Shown here in pieces: positions 26,601 to 38,700 of a DNA stretch of 64,000 nucleotides. Where the stretch lies: NCBI GenBank assembly GCA_047967505.1, contig CM106539.1; one strand, given 5' to 3'. The stretch comes from Dipteris shenzhenensis (lineage: Eukaryota; Polypodiophyta; Polypodiopsida; Gleicheniales). The position numbers and the translations under genes were made by a program. Below the pieces are notes generated by a model. The model had not been told where the DNA came from, searched no databases, and saw nothing but the letters and a program-made list of their open reading frames with translations. Position 1 is the stretch's first letter. Each line of letters starts with the position of its first letter.

Positions 26601-29600
26601 AGGGACACATACACCTTATCCTGAAAAGTGGCAACATGAATTTTGTATCCCATTGGAGACCCATCACTCTTTTGGGCACTCTGTACAAAATCCTGGCCAA
26701 GGCGATTAGCATCCGGTTGCAGCCCCTTCTTCCAAACCTCATCCATGATACTCAGATAGGCTTTGTGCATGGCAGGAGCATATTTGATAATATATTTTCC
26801 TTTTGGGAAGCCACAGAGTGGGCTATGCAGAGTGGGCAGAGGCTGGCAGTTCTACTCCTGGACTTTGAGAAAGCCTATGACAGAGTAGATTGGGGTTTTC
26901 TTGAGGACACTCTTCTACATTTTGGATTTTCAGATGCATGGATTAGAGGGGTGGCCTCCCTTAACAGATCAGCCCACAGCCAGGTTTTGATTGGAGGGGT
27001 AAGGGTTGACAGGTTTCAGATTTCCAGATCAGTTCATCAGGGATGCCCTTTAGCCCCCTTCCTCTTTCTCTTTGTGGCAGAAGCTATGAGTATCTTCCTT
27101 AGATCTCAGGTTGAGCTTTATGGGTTGAGATTGCCCTTGAGACAGGAGCAGGAGCTTCTTGACTATGAGTTGACTGATGACACTACTATTTTTAGTGAGG
27201 CCTCTTCGCAGTCACTTGATTCTTTCTGGACAGCCTTGGATATCTTTTGCTCAGCTTCAGGGACACACATTAATTGGCATAAATCCTTTGGCTTTTGGAT
27301 CAGTGATAAGGACACTCCAGGCTGGGGAGTTGACATTGGCTTTTCTTGGATTCAGAGGGGTGTTTCTGTTAGATATTTGGGATGCCAGGTAGGATTGGTC
27401 ATCTCTCCAGCACAAAAGTTTGCCCTAGTACTAGAAAGTATAAGGAAAAAGCTCCTTTTTTGGAGCTCAGCCAAACTCGACCTTGCCTCTAGAGTTGTGG
27501 TAGTGAACCAGGTTCTCTTGGCCACCGCCTGGTTTGTGTGTTCTTGCTAGTGCCGGTCTAGGGATTGCATCACTCAGCTCATTAGACCAGTCAGTAATTT
27601 TTTATGGAGTGGACTTGATGGCACGGCAAATGTTGCAGCGAGGGTGGCCTGGGAGACCATTATTCTCCCTACATGGAAAGGCGGCCTTAATATCATTGAC
27701 CCGGACTTGCAGTGCAGGGCATTGCTTTGTAAGGTGGTGGTGAGGGGACTCATGCCTGGGCAGGAACCTTGGAACGATTTCTCTTTTGGACGCATTCAGG
27801 CTTGCACACCTACCGTAGGAGATGATTGGGTGGACAGCCCTCGCTGGATTTTTACTTCCGCCTCTCTCAGGTCTGCTGTCTCTCCTCTCATGACTGCCAT
27901 CCTCAAAGCTTGGGGGAGCTTCAAGAACACTCTTCGAAGGGTTCCGTCCTCTACCCTTGAAGAGATTGATAGGCAGCCGATCATTTGGAACGATAGTATA
28001 CTTGATGAGCATGACAGACTCTGGACACTTCCCATTATATGCAGTGGTCTGGGTGGGGGAGAGGCCCCGCCTACATAGTAGGCACCTGAGGATCAGAGGC
28101 TACAGTCTGTGAGTCACCTCAGAGGGGTAGCATGCAGGATTCAGCAGATAGATGCAGCCATCCCGGTGGAATGGATAGTTGAGATGCCTATTACTTCCAC
28201 CACTTGGAGGGGAGCTTTTTCGAGGACAGGAGTTCCTCTATAGGTGATCGCTCTTTGAGGTCTCGGGGAAGATGCTTTGGTCTTTGACGTTGGGGATGGA
28301 GGTATACTCTCTAGATCCACGGATGATATTCTTATAGAAGTTGCCTTTCAGCTTGTCAGGATGGTTGGTTTTGTGGACCATGGAGCGGGCTTGCAGTGGT
28401 ACTTAGACCCCGATCCTCTGCTCTTGGCCTTGGGATCTTGGAGGTTGTGGTTATATGGAGGTGCACCTATCAGGTGCTTGCAGTGGGGCCCAGGAGAGTG
28501 GGAGTGGATAGATCATGGGCACCGAGAGAGGGGGATTTCCTTCTTTCGTTTCATGATTGGTAATGCCAGGAGATTTCAGCTGAGCAGTAGAGGTTGGATT
28601 CCCTCCAGAGCCCCCCATTGGGATAGCTTCTTCATCACCGCAAATTTGCGTAGGAATTTCTGAAGGAGGCTCTGGAAATCCCTCAGAAATAGAAAGATCA
28701 CTCTTTTCTTTTGGCTTTCTATTCATGGAGGGATTGCAGTGAACCTGTGGAGATCATGATTTGGGGCTGATCCCACTTGCCCTAGCTGTCATTCTGCAGA
28801 GGAGTCAGTGCGACATTGCCTTTGGGACTGCAATCAAGCGAGAATTGTTTGGAAAGGAGTTGCTCGGATACTCAGCATTTTTCATACTTCCCCTTTCTTC
28901 ATGACTTGGGGCTCGGTCGCATGGTTATTCCTTACTGGGCCCCATGTGTTTTATGAGGGTGAGCCTTCTTCTTGGGCACTCTCGATCCGCCGACAGGTGA
29001 TAGAGCCCTGCTCTCTTCAGGATGTACCACATATTCCTTTCAGAGCTTCACATGCTTCAGTGGACACCTCTTGGGAGATTTTGGCTAGCATTTCCTCTTG
29101 GCATATTTGGAGAGCTAGATGCACAGAGGCCTTGGATGACACCTGGATACACCCATCACAGGTGTTCACGGGTATTTGGAGTGACACGGTTCACACTTTG
29201 ATAGCCATATGGGTAGCATGCAGGGACCTTCACAGGCAGCCTCTTCTAGGAGGACTGTATTTCTTTGAGTTTGGAGGGGTTCTCCCTTTTTCTCGGAGGT
29301 TGCTACTGGATTGAGATGGCACTATCAGCCCCAATCCTTTCTTTTTGGCTCTTGAGCTTTTCATGCATTGCATGGTGTATCCCGTATTCCCGTATGGAGC
29401 TTGCTCTAACGGTTTTCTTTAATACTTAATAGAAGTCTCTTTTTTTGCCCAAAAAAAAAAAAAACAAGGTGATTTCTGCTCTGGGGACCTTCAAGTGTAC
29501 CTTGGATGATCTGTAGATATGTTCGTGCCTTCTTCCTATCCTTGTTGTCGCTTTTCAAGATCGCATTGTGTGAATTTGCTGGTTTCTTGCCCTCTCTTGA

Positions 29601-30004
29601 GCTTTCTTGATTCGAATCTTTGTTTCTTGATTGTTTGCAGGTTGGGAGTGGCTGGAGCTGGTTGTGTGACTGGACGGGTGATGGCAGCCTCTTGAGTCGA
29701 TGTAGTCCTGTAGCAGTCTCCCAGGATGACAGCACGGCCCACCCGGGCTGTGGGAAGAAATGCGGAAGGGCCTAGAGGCCCTTGCAATCTACGTGGCCTG
29801 TGCTGCTGCAGGCCCTGCAACCAAAAGGTGGCTCAACAGCCCCTTAGGTGGCGGGGGTGATGTAGGGTGCGCCGAGGGCCCTCGTAGCAATGGAGGAGGC
29901 TGGCGCAGCTTGGCGAGATAGAACGCAGCCCTTACGGGGGCTTGGAGAGCTGGCGGGGCTGGGACAAGGTAGGCCGGGGGGGAGAGAGAGCCCGTAGGGC
30001 TGGG

Positions 30005-30045
<41 letters not shown>

Positions 30046-32184
30046 CTTTGGGAGGCCTCACGGGCATATGAGACAAGGTACAATAGACAAAGTAACTCAC
30101 GCAAGCCACTGTGGGCTGAGGCGAGGGCACACCAGAATCCTGGCTGAGTGCTATACTAAAAATCGTACTAGGATGTAATACTAACAAAATAGAGATCTTG
30201 CAATAGAGCAATAGGCTTGATCAACTATCACTACTATGATCCTAGTGCCATGGCAATCCTCCGGCGCGATATGAAGATATCTTGTATCTGTCTTTGCTGG
30301 GTCATCTCTCGCTACGGTGAGGGCGTGTCCTCCGTGATCTTTGTAACTAGTGGGCCGTATCAAGAGTAATACCGCGGCTCTAACGGCCCCCTCTTAGTAG
30401 AGCTGGGATAGGCTGGACCTCCGTCGTGCATGCTTTAATCAATGTTTGTTCTGTGCATGGTCGATGTATCTCTAGCTACACAACTCCACGTCTCCTCTTT
30501 CCACTAATTTTGTTTGCCCTCATATTAGCTAGCTCCTCCTCCTTCACTCCACTTTGTCTTAGGGCTCACTCGAACGTGTAGAAATCTATGACATGTGGCT
30601 GTCTCCGGTCTAGCTTTGTCTCGTGTGTCACCGTTATGTCTTGTTGTCTGATCTGTCTTAGTAGAGTGTCTCTATGTTGTCACATCTTGATTAGGTAGAG
30701 ACCAATGCAAACCTGGTCATGAAAGTGGGTCATCTCCAGTGTGCATAGCCTGAGATTTGTTGCTCTTTAGGTGTGTTTGTGGCTCTTCCTATCTCGATCC
30801 TTAGCCGGTCGGTCAAGACCCGCAGCTACCCAATGGCAATCCTCAATGCATGTGACTCGGTTGTCATACAAGTATTAGGGTATGATAAATCACTGGAGTA
30901 GATGCAACCATATGATACCATTGATCTCATCTCATGGGGCCAAGGGGGACGGGGCATTCAAACTGTACTGAACAAGAGGGAGTTGATCCATCTAAATGCC
31001 ATGTTTGGAAAACCATGTAGATATACGTGCATGATAGGCCATGCTAACCCCTCTATCTACTAGTCATTCAGATGACTTTAGTGCCAATTCGGTAGTCTTT
31101 AGCTAGGCAAGGCCCAAACCATATGGAGGTATGTCACTGTCTAAAAAAGCATCAATCTAGAGTGGTGTCATGGCAAAATCTGCCTGTATTTCATGAGGGA
31201 TTTAAGGCTTTCTTTCGAGTCTGAATCACCCAAGATCCCATAATCGCATGTAGGCTCTCTAATCTCCTCCAATCAATCTCGTCGCAAAGAGATCACTCTT
31301 CCAGAAGGGTGTTGTATACATGGCTGTTGGCCTCACTAGTGTATCAAACAACAATCTGTTCGTCAACATGTCTTGAAAGTGTGGCAAAAAGAATTGTTGC
31401 TCTAGGCAGGCCAAAGCTCCATAACCTCTCGCAAGTTGTGCCTTGGTTGCATGAACCATATAGTGAAAGCTGGTCTCGTGAAAACCGCCTCTAGGTAAGT
31501 GTAGGATTGCACAATCTCCATTAGGTCTACTTGGGAAGTGAAGCTATGTCAAAGTAATGCTATTCATAGGTATTGAAAATCATGACCGTAGTCTTACCAA
31601 GGTTGACTATCAACTGTCCCTGTCTTCAAAACACGTCTAGGGCCTCCGGATGTCTCGGTAAGCCTGTTGCTGAGGAGGATATGAGGACTACAGTATCATT
31701 AGGTTAGCAAGCAATGACCCCTCCCCTGCAAGGTGTTCAATGAAAGTCGTGATCTCATCAACGTAGAGCACAAAAAGTATCAATGAGAGGGCGCATCCCT
31801 AGTTTACACTAATCGTGCTCTCAATTCAATCAAACTGGCCTCCTGTGGCACATACTCTCTCTCGTCAACTCATACAGACTCATTACCATGACTCTTGGGA
31901 TCTACAACTGTTTTTGTCTCCTAATCATACGATATCATGGAACTGTGTCAAAGACCTTCCGAAACTCTTGGGATCTACAACTGTTAATGTCTCCTAATCA
32001 TACGAGATTGTGGGACTGTGTCAAAGGCCTTTCGAAAGTCTACAAAGCAAGCATAGACTTTGTGGGATCTCAATCTTAGCACTTCGATAATGGCCCGTAG
32101 AGTTAAGATGTGGTTTAGAGTGGAGTGTTGTCTTTGGAATCCAACGTCTCCAAAGCCCAATGTCCTTGTGCCTCTGTAGGTATT

Positions 32185-32224
<40 letters not shown>

Positions 32225-32677
32225 ATTTGTAAATCTTGGCCAATCTGTGGCCAATTATGATACTGCGATAGTTCTCAGCATCCATGGAATCACCTGCTTT
32301 ATGTATCGATAATGTAGTGGTAGGTACTTGAAGCACGGGGGAAGCCGTGGCGTGCAACATGGTTAAACATTTGTGTTAAAATCATGTCCAAGACCTCCTA
32401 CCCATGTGCAAAGTACTCAATCCGCAGCCCCTCGTGGCTTTGGGCTCTCCTGTAAACAAGGTGGATATGATGGGCTTGTGTAGGGAGGACATATTAAGGG
32501 TGGCAAACATATGCCAGATAGTTGGGTTCATGATGAAGATGGATGCCTTCCTCCCTATCAGGTGGTGCATGAGCTGGGACATCATAGAGCAATGTGGCAA
32601 ACATATGCCAGATAGTTGGGTTCATGATGAAGATGGATGCCTGCACCTTTCAAATAAGCTCCCATGCAATATTGTAG

Positions 32678-32731
<54 letters not shown>

Positions 32732-35700
32732 TATTAAAGTCTTTGGAAGACTGATGGGTCTATGAGACTGTGAAAATCTTGATACAACAAGCTGTGGTAT
32801 TGGAGCTACTAAACGAGCATCCATACCAATGCAAAATGCAAAAATGTAGAATGGTAGTACTAAGTCCTAAGTACAACATAGTCATGTCGATGGTCGACTA
32901 TATATCAATCTCAGTATCATCATCAATATCATCATCATCATCGGCAGCAGCAAGATATCAAGATGGATGAGGTAGTGGAGGCATGAAGTCGGCAATAGAG
33001 TGCTGTCGGCCACTCAGAGGTGCGGTCCTGGCATGTCTGCTGGACATAGCTTTGCGTCTGACCAGGGCTATTGTGACCCTCGTCAGTCAGGCTCCGACTC
33101 TAAACAAGGAGGAGATGTCTCCAAGTGTGATCTGTGTGTGGACCCTCTGTCTGAGCTGTCGGGTCACAGGCTTCGGGCCATGGTCATGTTGAGGCCTCGT
33201 CTCGTGGGGGTCTATGTGATCTAGCTGAAAGAACTCCGTGATAGAGCTCTGAGAGGGATCAACCGAGGAAGAAGTCTGCTCCTGTTTGCGTGCTCGGAGT
33301 ATCCTCTCGCGGTGTCTAAGTGCCTCATGAATGAAACCTGCAAAACACCGCTGGTCTGGGTAGGAGAGGAAACGGGCCAAAATCCCATAACTATCCCTGA
33401 AGAGGCAGTGGAAACGCCCTCGAATCTCATAGTACACAGGACACTTGAAGATGAAATGCTCCTCTGTCTCAACCTCCTGCATGTCACACAGTGTGCATAT
33501 GCGCCTCTCCTTGGGTAGTCGCTCTACTCTGTCGCCCTCGATGCGAAGTCTGTGCGAAGAGACCTGGAACTGCCCAAGAGAGATCCTCAGTGAGTGGGGT
33601 AGGTGAATCTGCGTATATCCTGGTGGGTCAATGAAACCCTCCGTTGTGATATGTAAGAAGTGATCTCTGTAGAAGCTAAGCTTCACTGGGAGTGCACTCG
33701 GTCCCAACCAGGTCCAAAATGTGTGTAGCTGTAGTAGATTCTCACGGATAACGTGGTTGACCTCGTGTGATAGGAGGGGAGAAAATGGAGCATCCATGCT
33801 GTAATGGAAGGGTGGTAATCTATCCATGTGGAGCCCCAGTCGCTCAAACCATCTCTCTGTACGTGCATACCAGCACCTCTGGTCTCCTCTTGCTACAAGT
33901 GCCATAGAAGAGGATAGAGCTATCCATGGTAGCCTGCTACGCCGTGAGGTGTAATCCCCATATTCCCTAACTCGGTACAGATACGTGATGACCTGAAATG
34001 CAGCATCTAGCTGTAGAGGGGGTGACCCAAACTCGGCCTGAATGATCCGGTGAGGAACGGATGGCTTACCACGAATCATCCGTGATAACATGAGAACTTG
34101 TAGTTGCTCCACACGGGCCCAGTCTGTATCCGACAAGTTTGGCCCCCAACAAGGGTTGCCATACATCCCCGCTGGGCAAACCAAGGAGTCAAAAAGCAAT
34201 CCCTTGGTGCGTGGATCCTGAAAGTGCGAGCGGAAGCACTGCCTCTCTAGTTTGGCCAGTGAAGCATACCCTTTGCTTAAGCGTGCCTGCATCGCGGGTC
34301 TCAGTGTGAAGTTGGGTCCGGAGAAGATAACCCCAAGATAAGTGTATGATGAAACTATCTCAACAGGTGACCCCTCAAATGTGAATTGCTCCTGACGCAT
34401 GATGGCTCGAGATGTATTGAAGATCATGACCTTGGTTTTACCCAAGTTGACCTTGAAATCATGAGACGGGGTACCCAGGGTTAGGGTCATTGTCCAGGAC
34501 CTTAGTATTTCAGATGATCACATCATGCTACAGCGACCTGATGGGTCTTTCTTCCGCCAGAGATTTGAGGTTGCAGGTCGGCAGGACCAGTGCAGGATTT
34601 GCAGATCCTCGGGGCACTTCGCCAAAGATTGCCCAAAGAAGAAAAAGAGGCCCACAAAGCAACTAGCTCGTACTCGCTGACGACAGAGAGTTGGAGCAGG
34701 ACCGACCGCTCCACAGACACGGCCTCAGACACGGGCTCCTCCCTCTCTTAGGGCTACTCGAGTCCCTTTGGCACCCCGCCCCACCTCTGGCCCACGGTGG
34801 GTTCTGGTCGCGGCTAGGCCCTCTACTCTAGTTCACTCCTCCACCTCTTCAGAGGCTACCCCCTTGGAGCCTCAGGAGGAAACTATTGTTCAGGAGCCTT
34901 GTTCGACTCCACCCTTGGATCAAGCTGTACCTTCCTCAGCAGCGCAGGTAGTTGGCACCTTGTCTGCACCACTTGTTGATCAGGATCCAGTACAGGTGCC
35001 TCCCTCTTTGGACAAAGGGAAGGGGGTTCTACATTCTCTTCCTGCTTCGGTAGGAATCCTTCGTACCCCCGGACTGGCTTAGCGGAACTCTTTTTCCGCT
35101 TTGGAGGACCTATCTAGCCTCCCAGATGATGATTTTGTACCCTCTACTTTTGGAGAGCCAGTTATCGGCATCCCTTTTTAGAGATCCTTCTCTCTCTCAC
35201 CTGTGGACTTTCCTCCCCTCGGACCTCGTGTGTATGGCAGGAGGTCTGCTCCGGTAGAGGCTTCTGTTTCCGCCACCAGGTCGGGTAAGATATTCCAACC
35301 CACTTCCTCCCGCCGATGAGGATAGCCAGTTGGAATATACAGGGATTCAGCGGCATCCCTCATCGCTGTCGCAGACAGCTGATCAGGAATCAGCTCCATC
35401 CAGGTGTTTAGGTGGTTCCATAGACATTCTTTTTCTTCAGGAACACAAACTGGATTTTAGAGATTGCTCCAGGTTAGGTAAGCTGCTTTCAGGTCGGACT
35501 TTTTGGCTTCCTGCCTTGGGAACCAGAGGAGGTACATGCATTTCAGTTTCAGACTCTATTCTCCCTCTGGTCATTGGACACGGTACCATAGCCCCCTCTA
35601 GGGCCCAGTGGGTTTTACTTCTGATTGACGGACGTAAGGTTGGTTTCCTTAAACTTTATGCTCCGAACAACAGAGGGGACCGTGTTTTGTTTTGGAAAGA

Positions 35701-38700
35701 GTTGCTCTCGTGGGCTGACATTGTGGATTCATGGATTATTGGAGGTGACTTCAACATGGTTGAGGCACCTTCTGATAAGAAAGGGGGCAGAGAAGGTGGT
35801 ATCCACTCCCTTGAGAGAGCAGCGTGGGATGCCTTTTTGTTCAGGTTTAGTGGCAGAGATGTTTGGTTAGATGATGCATTTCTTGTTCAGTCTCAGTCAC
35901 TTTTGTTTTCATGGTCGAACCATAGGGTGCAGATGCCTATCGATGCTCGGATTGACAGATTCTATGTGGATGACTGGGCTCTTGATAGAGGGGGGACAGT
36001 TTGCATTGCACCCGGTGTTTCCACTTCAGACCATTTTCCGGTAATTTTGTCCATTTCAGAGCCTCATCTGAGAGGACAGTCTCACAGTATCAGGATCCCA
36101 GACGCCTTATACACGGATGAGACTCTCACAGAGGTAGCGTTGGAGATCTGGGTTTCTCATATGCAAGGGGGGGTGGCCGGTCCTTCACATGTGGCCACAG
36201 CACTTGACAGTATCAGCAACTTCTATCACTCAGTTGCTAGTGCTTGACGAGATGAGGTACTCAGGCGAGAGTTCGGTATTCGCCGGTAGTTGGCAGCCCT
36301 TCAGAGGGAGGAGCAGAAACAACCATCAGATGCTTGGATACAGGAGCGCCTTGTTGCCCCAAGGGCTCACTTGCAGACCTTGCTTGATCAAAGAACAGAG
36401 TATGCCTTCCATGCACGGGAGTCCTTTTGGATACAGATGGGAGGAGAGTCAATAAACATTTTTTCTCTACACTTGGCCCCAGACATAGCAGAGAGAGTGT
36501 TAGGCAGCTTATTGACTTTGACGGCGTTTTGCAGTCCCATCCGGAAACCGTCATGCATTTAGCGACAGATTTTTATACCTCCCTTCTTTCCGCAGATCCG
36601 AACTCACAGGCTAGAGAGGCAGATAGAGGTGAAGTTTGGCAGAGTTTACCTGTGTTGGTCACCCTAGAGATGTTATGTTCACTTGATGCACGCTTTACCA
36701 ACACAGAATTCAAGGCTGCTCTTTCTGCCCTTCATAAGGGCAAATGCCCTGGTTCTGATGGTCTTACTCCTTTTTTTATAGCATTTTGGGATATGATAGG
36801 TGATCATATTACTTCAGCCCTGCAGGGCATTTGGGACAGCCTTGGATATTTTTTGCTCAGCTGCAGGGGCACACATTAACTGGCATAAATCCTTTGGCTT
36901 TTGGATCAGTGATGAGGACACTCCAGGCTAGGGTGTTGACATTGGTTTCTCTTGGATTCAGAGGGGTGTTCCTATCAGATATTTGGGATGCCAGGTAGGA
37001 TTGGACATCTCTCCAGCACAGGAGTTTGCCCTAGTACTAGAAAGTATAAGGAAAAAGCACCTATTCTGGAGCTCTGCCAAACTCGACCTTGCATCTAGAG
37101 TTGTGGTAGTGAACCAGGTTCTCTTGGCCACCTCCTGGTTCGTGTGTTCTTGCTGGTGCCGGTCTAGGGATTGCATCACTCAGCTCATCAGACCAGTCAG
37201 GAATTTTTTATGGAGTGGACTTGATGGCACAGCAGATGTTGCAGCAAGGGTGGCCTGGGAGACTGTTATTCTCCCTACATGTGAAGGGGGCCTTAATGTC
37301 ATTGACCCGGACTTGCAGTGCAGGGCATTGCTTTGTAAGGTGGTGGTGAGGGGACTCATGCCTAGGCAGGAACCTTGGAAGGATTCCTTTTTTGGACGCA
37401 TTTAGGCTTGCACACCAACCTTGGGAGATGATTGGGTGGACAGCCCTTGCTGGATTTTCACATCGGCCCATCTCAGATCTCCTGCCTCTCCTCTCATGAC
37501 TGCCATCCTGAAAGCTTGGGGGAGCTTCAGGAACACTCTTCGAAGGATTCCACCTTCTACCGTCGAAGAGATTGATAGGCAGCCAATCATTTGGAATGAT
37601 AGTATTCTTGACAAGCATGCCAGACCACTGGGCACTTCCCATTACATGCAGTGGTCTAAATGGGAGAGAGGCCCCGCCTACACAGTAGGCACTTGGAAAT
37701 CTTTTATCAGGCTACCTGTGGATCAGAGACTGCAGTCCGTGAGTCACCTCAGAGGGGTAGCACGCAGGATTCAGCAGATAGATGCAGCCATCCCGGTGGA
37801 ATGGACAGTTGAGCTGCCTACTACTTCCACCACTTGGATGGGAGCTTTTTCGCGGACATCAGTTCCTTTACAGGTGATCGCTCTCCGAGGTCTTGGGTAA
37901 GACGCACTGATCTTTGATGTTGGGGATGGAGGTTTACTTTCTACATCCAAGGATGGCATTCTTCTTGAGGTTACCTTTCAGCCTGTCAGGATTGCTGGTT
38001 TTATGGACCATGGAGCGGGCTTGCAGTGGTACTTAGACCCCGACCCTCTGCTCTTGGCCTTGGGTTCCTGGAGGTTGTGGTTATATGGAGGTGCACCTAT
38101 CAGGTGCTTGTAGTGGGACCCATGAGAGTGGGAATGGATAGATCATGGGCACCGAGAGAGGGGGATTCGCTTCTTTCGTTTCACGGTTGGTAATGCCAGG
38201 AGGTTTCAGCTGAACAGTAGGGGTTGGATTCCTTCCAGAGCCCCCCATTGGAAAAGCTTCTTCATCACCATAGACTTGTGTAGAAATTTCTGGAGGAGGC
38301 TCTGGAAATCCCTTAGAAATAGAAAGATCACTCTTTTCTTTTGGCTTTCTATTCATGGAAGGATTGCAGTGAACCTATGGAGATCACGTTTTGGGGCTGA
38401 TCCCACTTGTCCTCGATGTCATTCTGCAGAGGAGTCAGTGCGACATTGCCTTTGGGACTGCAATCAGGCGAGGACTGTTTGGAAAGGGGTTGCTCGGATA
38501 CTCAGCATCTTTCTCACATCCCCTTTCTTCATGACTTGGGGCTTGGTCGCATGGTTATCTCTTACCGGGCCCCAGGTGTTTTATGAGGGTGAGCCTTCTT
38601 CTTGGGCACTCTCGGTCCGCCGGCAGGTGATAGAGCCCTGCTCTCTATAGGATATACCACTTACTCCCTTTAGAGCTTCTCATGTTTCAGTGGACACCTC

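Larger units (their letters stand above)
22782..29464 (+). mobile_element. LINE A1, full-length L1-like element with poly(A) tail
   Basis: 6,683 bp flanked by the 12-bp duplication caaggtgatttc (22770-22781 and 29465-29476). It has a pyrimidine-rich 5' UTR, ORF1 with a CCHC knuckle, ORF2 with endonuclease, reverse transcriptase and a C-terminal zinc-binding domain, and a 14-base poly(A) tail (29451-29464). Joining the flanks restores a minus-strand LINE E frame ([15 protein letters not shown]). Several stops and frameshifts make it inactive. A close relative is A2 at 34468. Confidence 0.92.
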
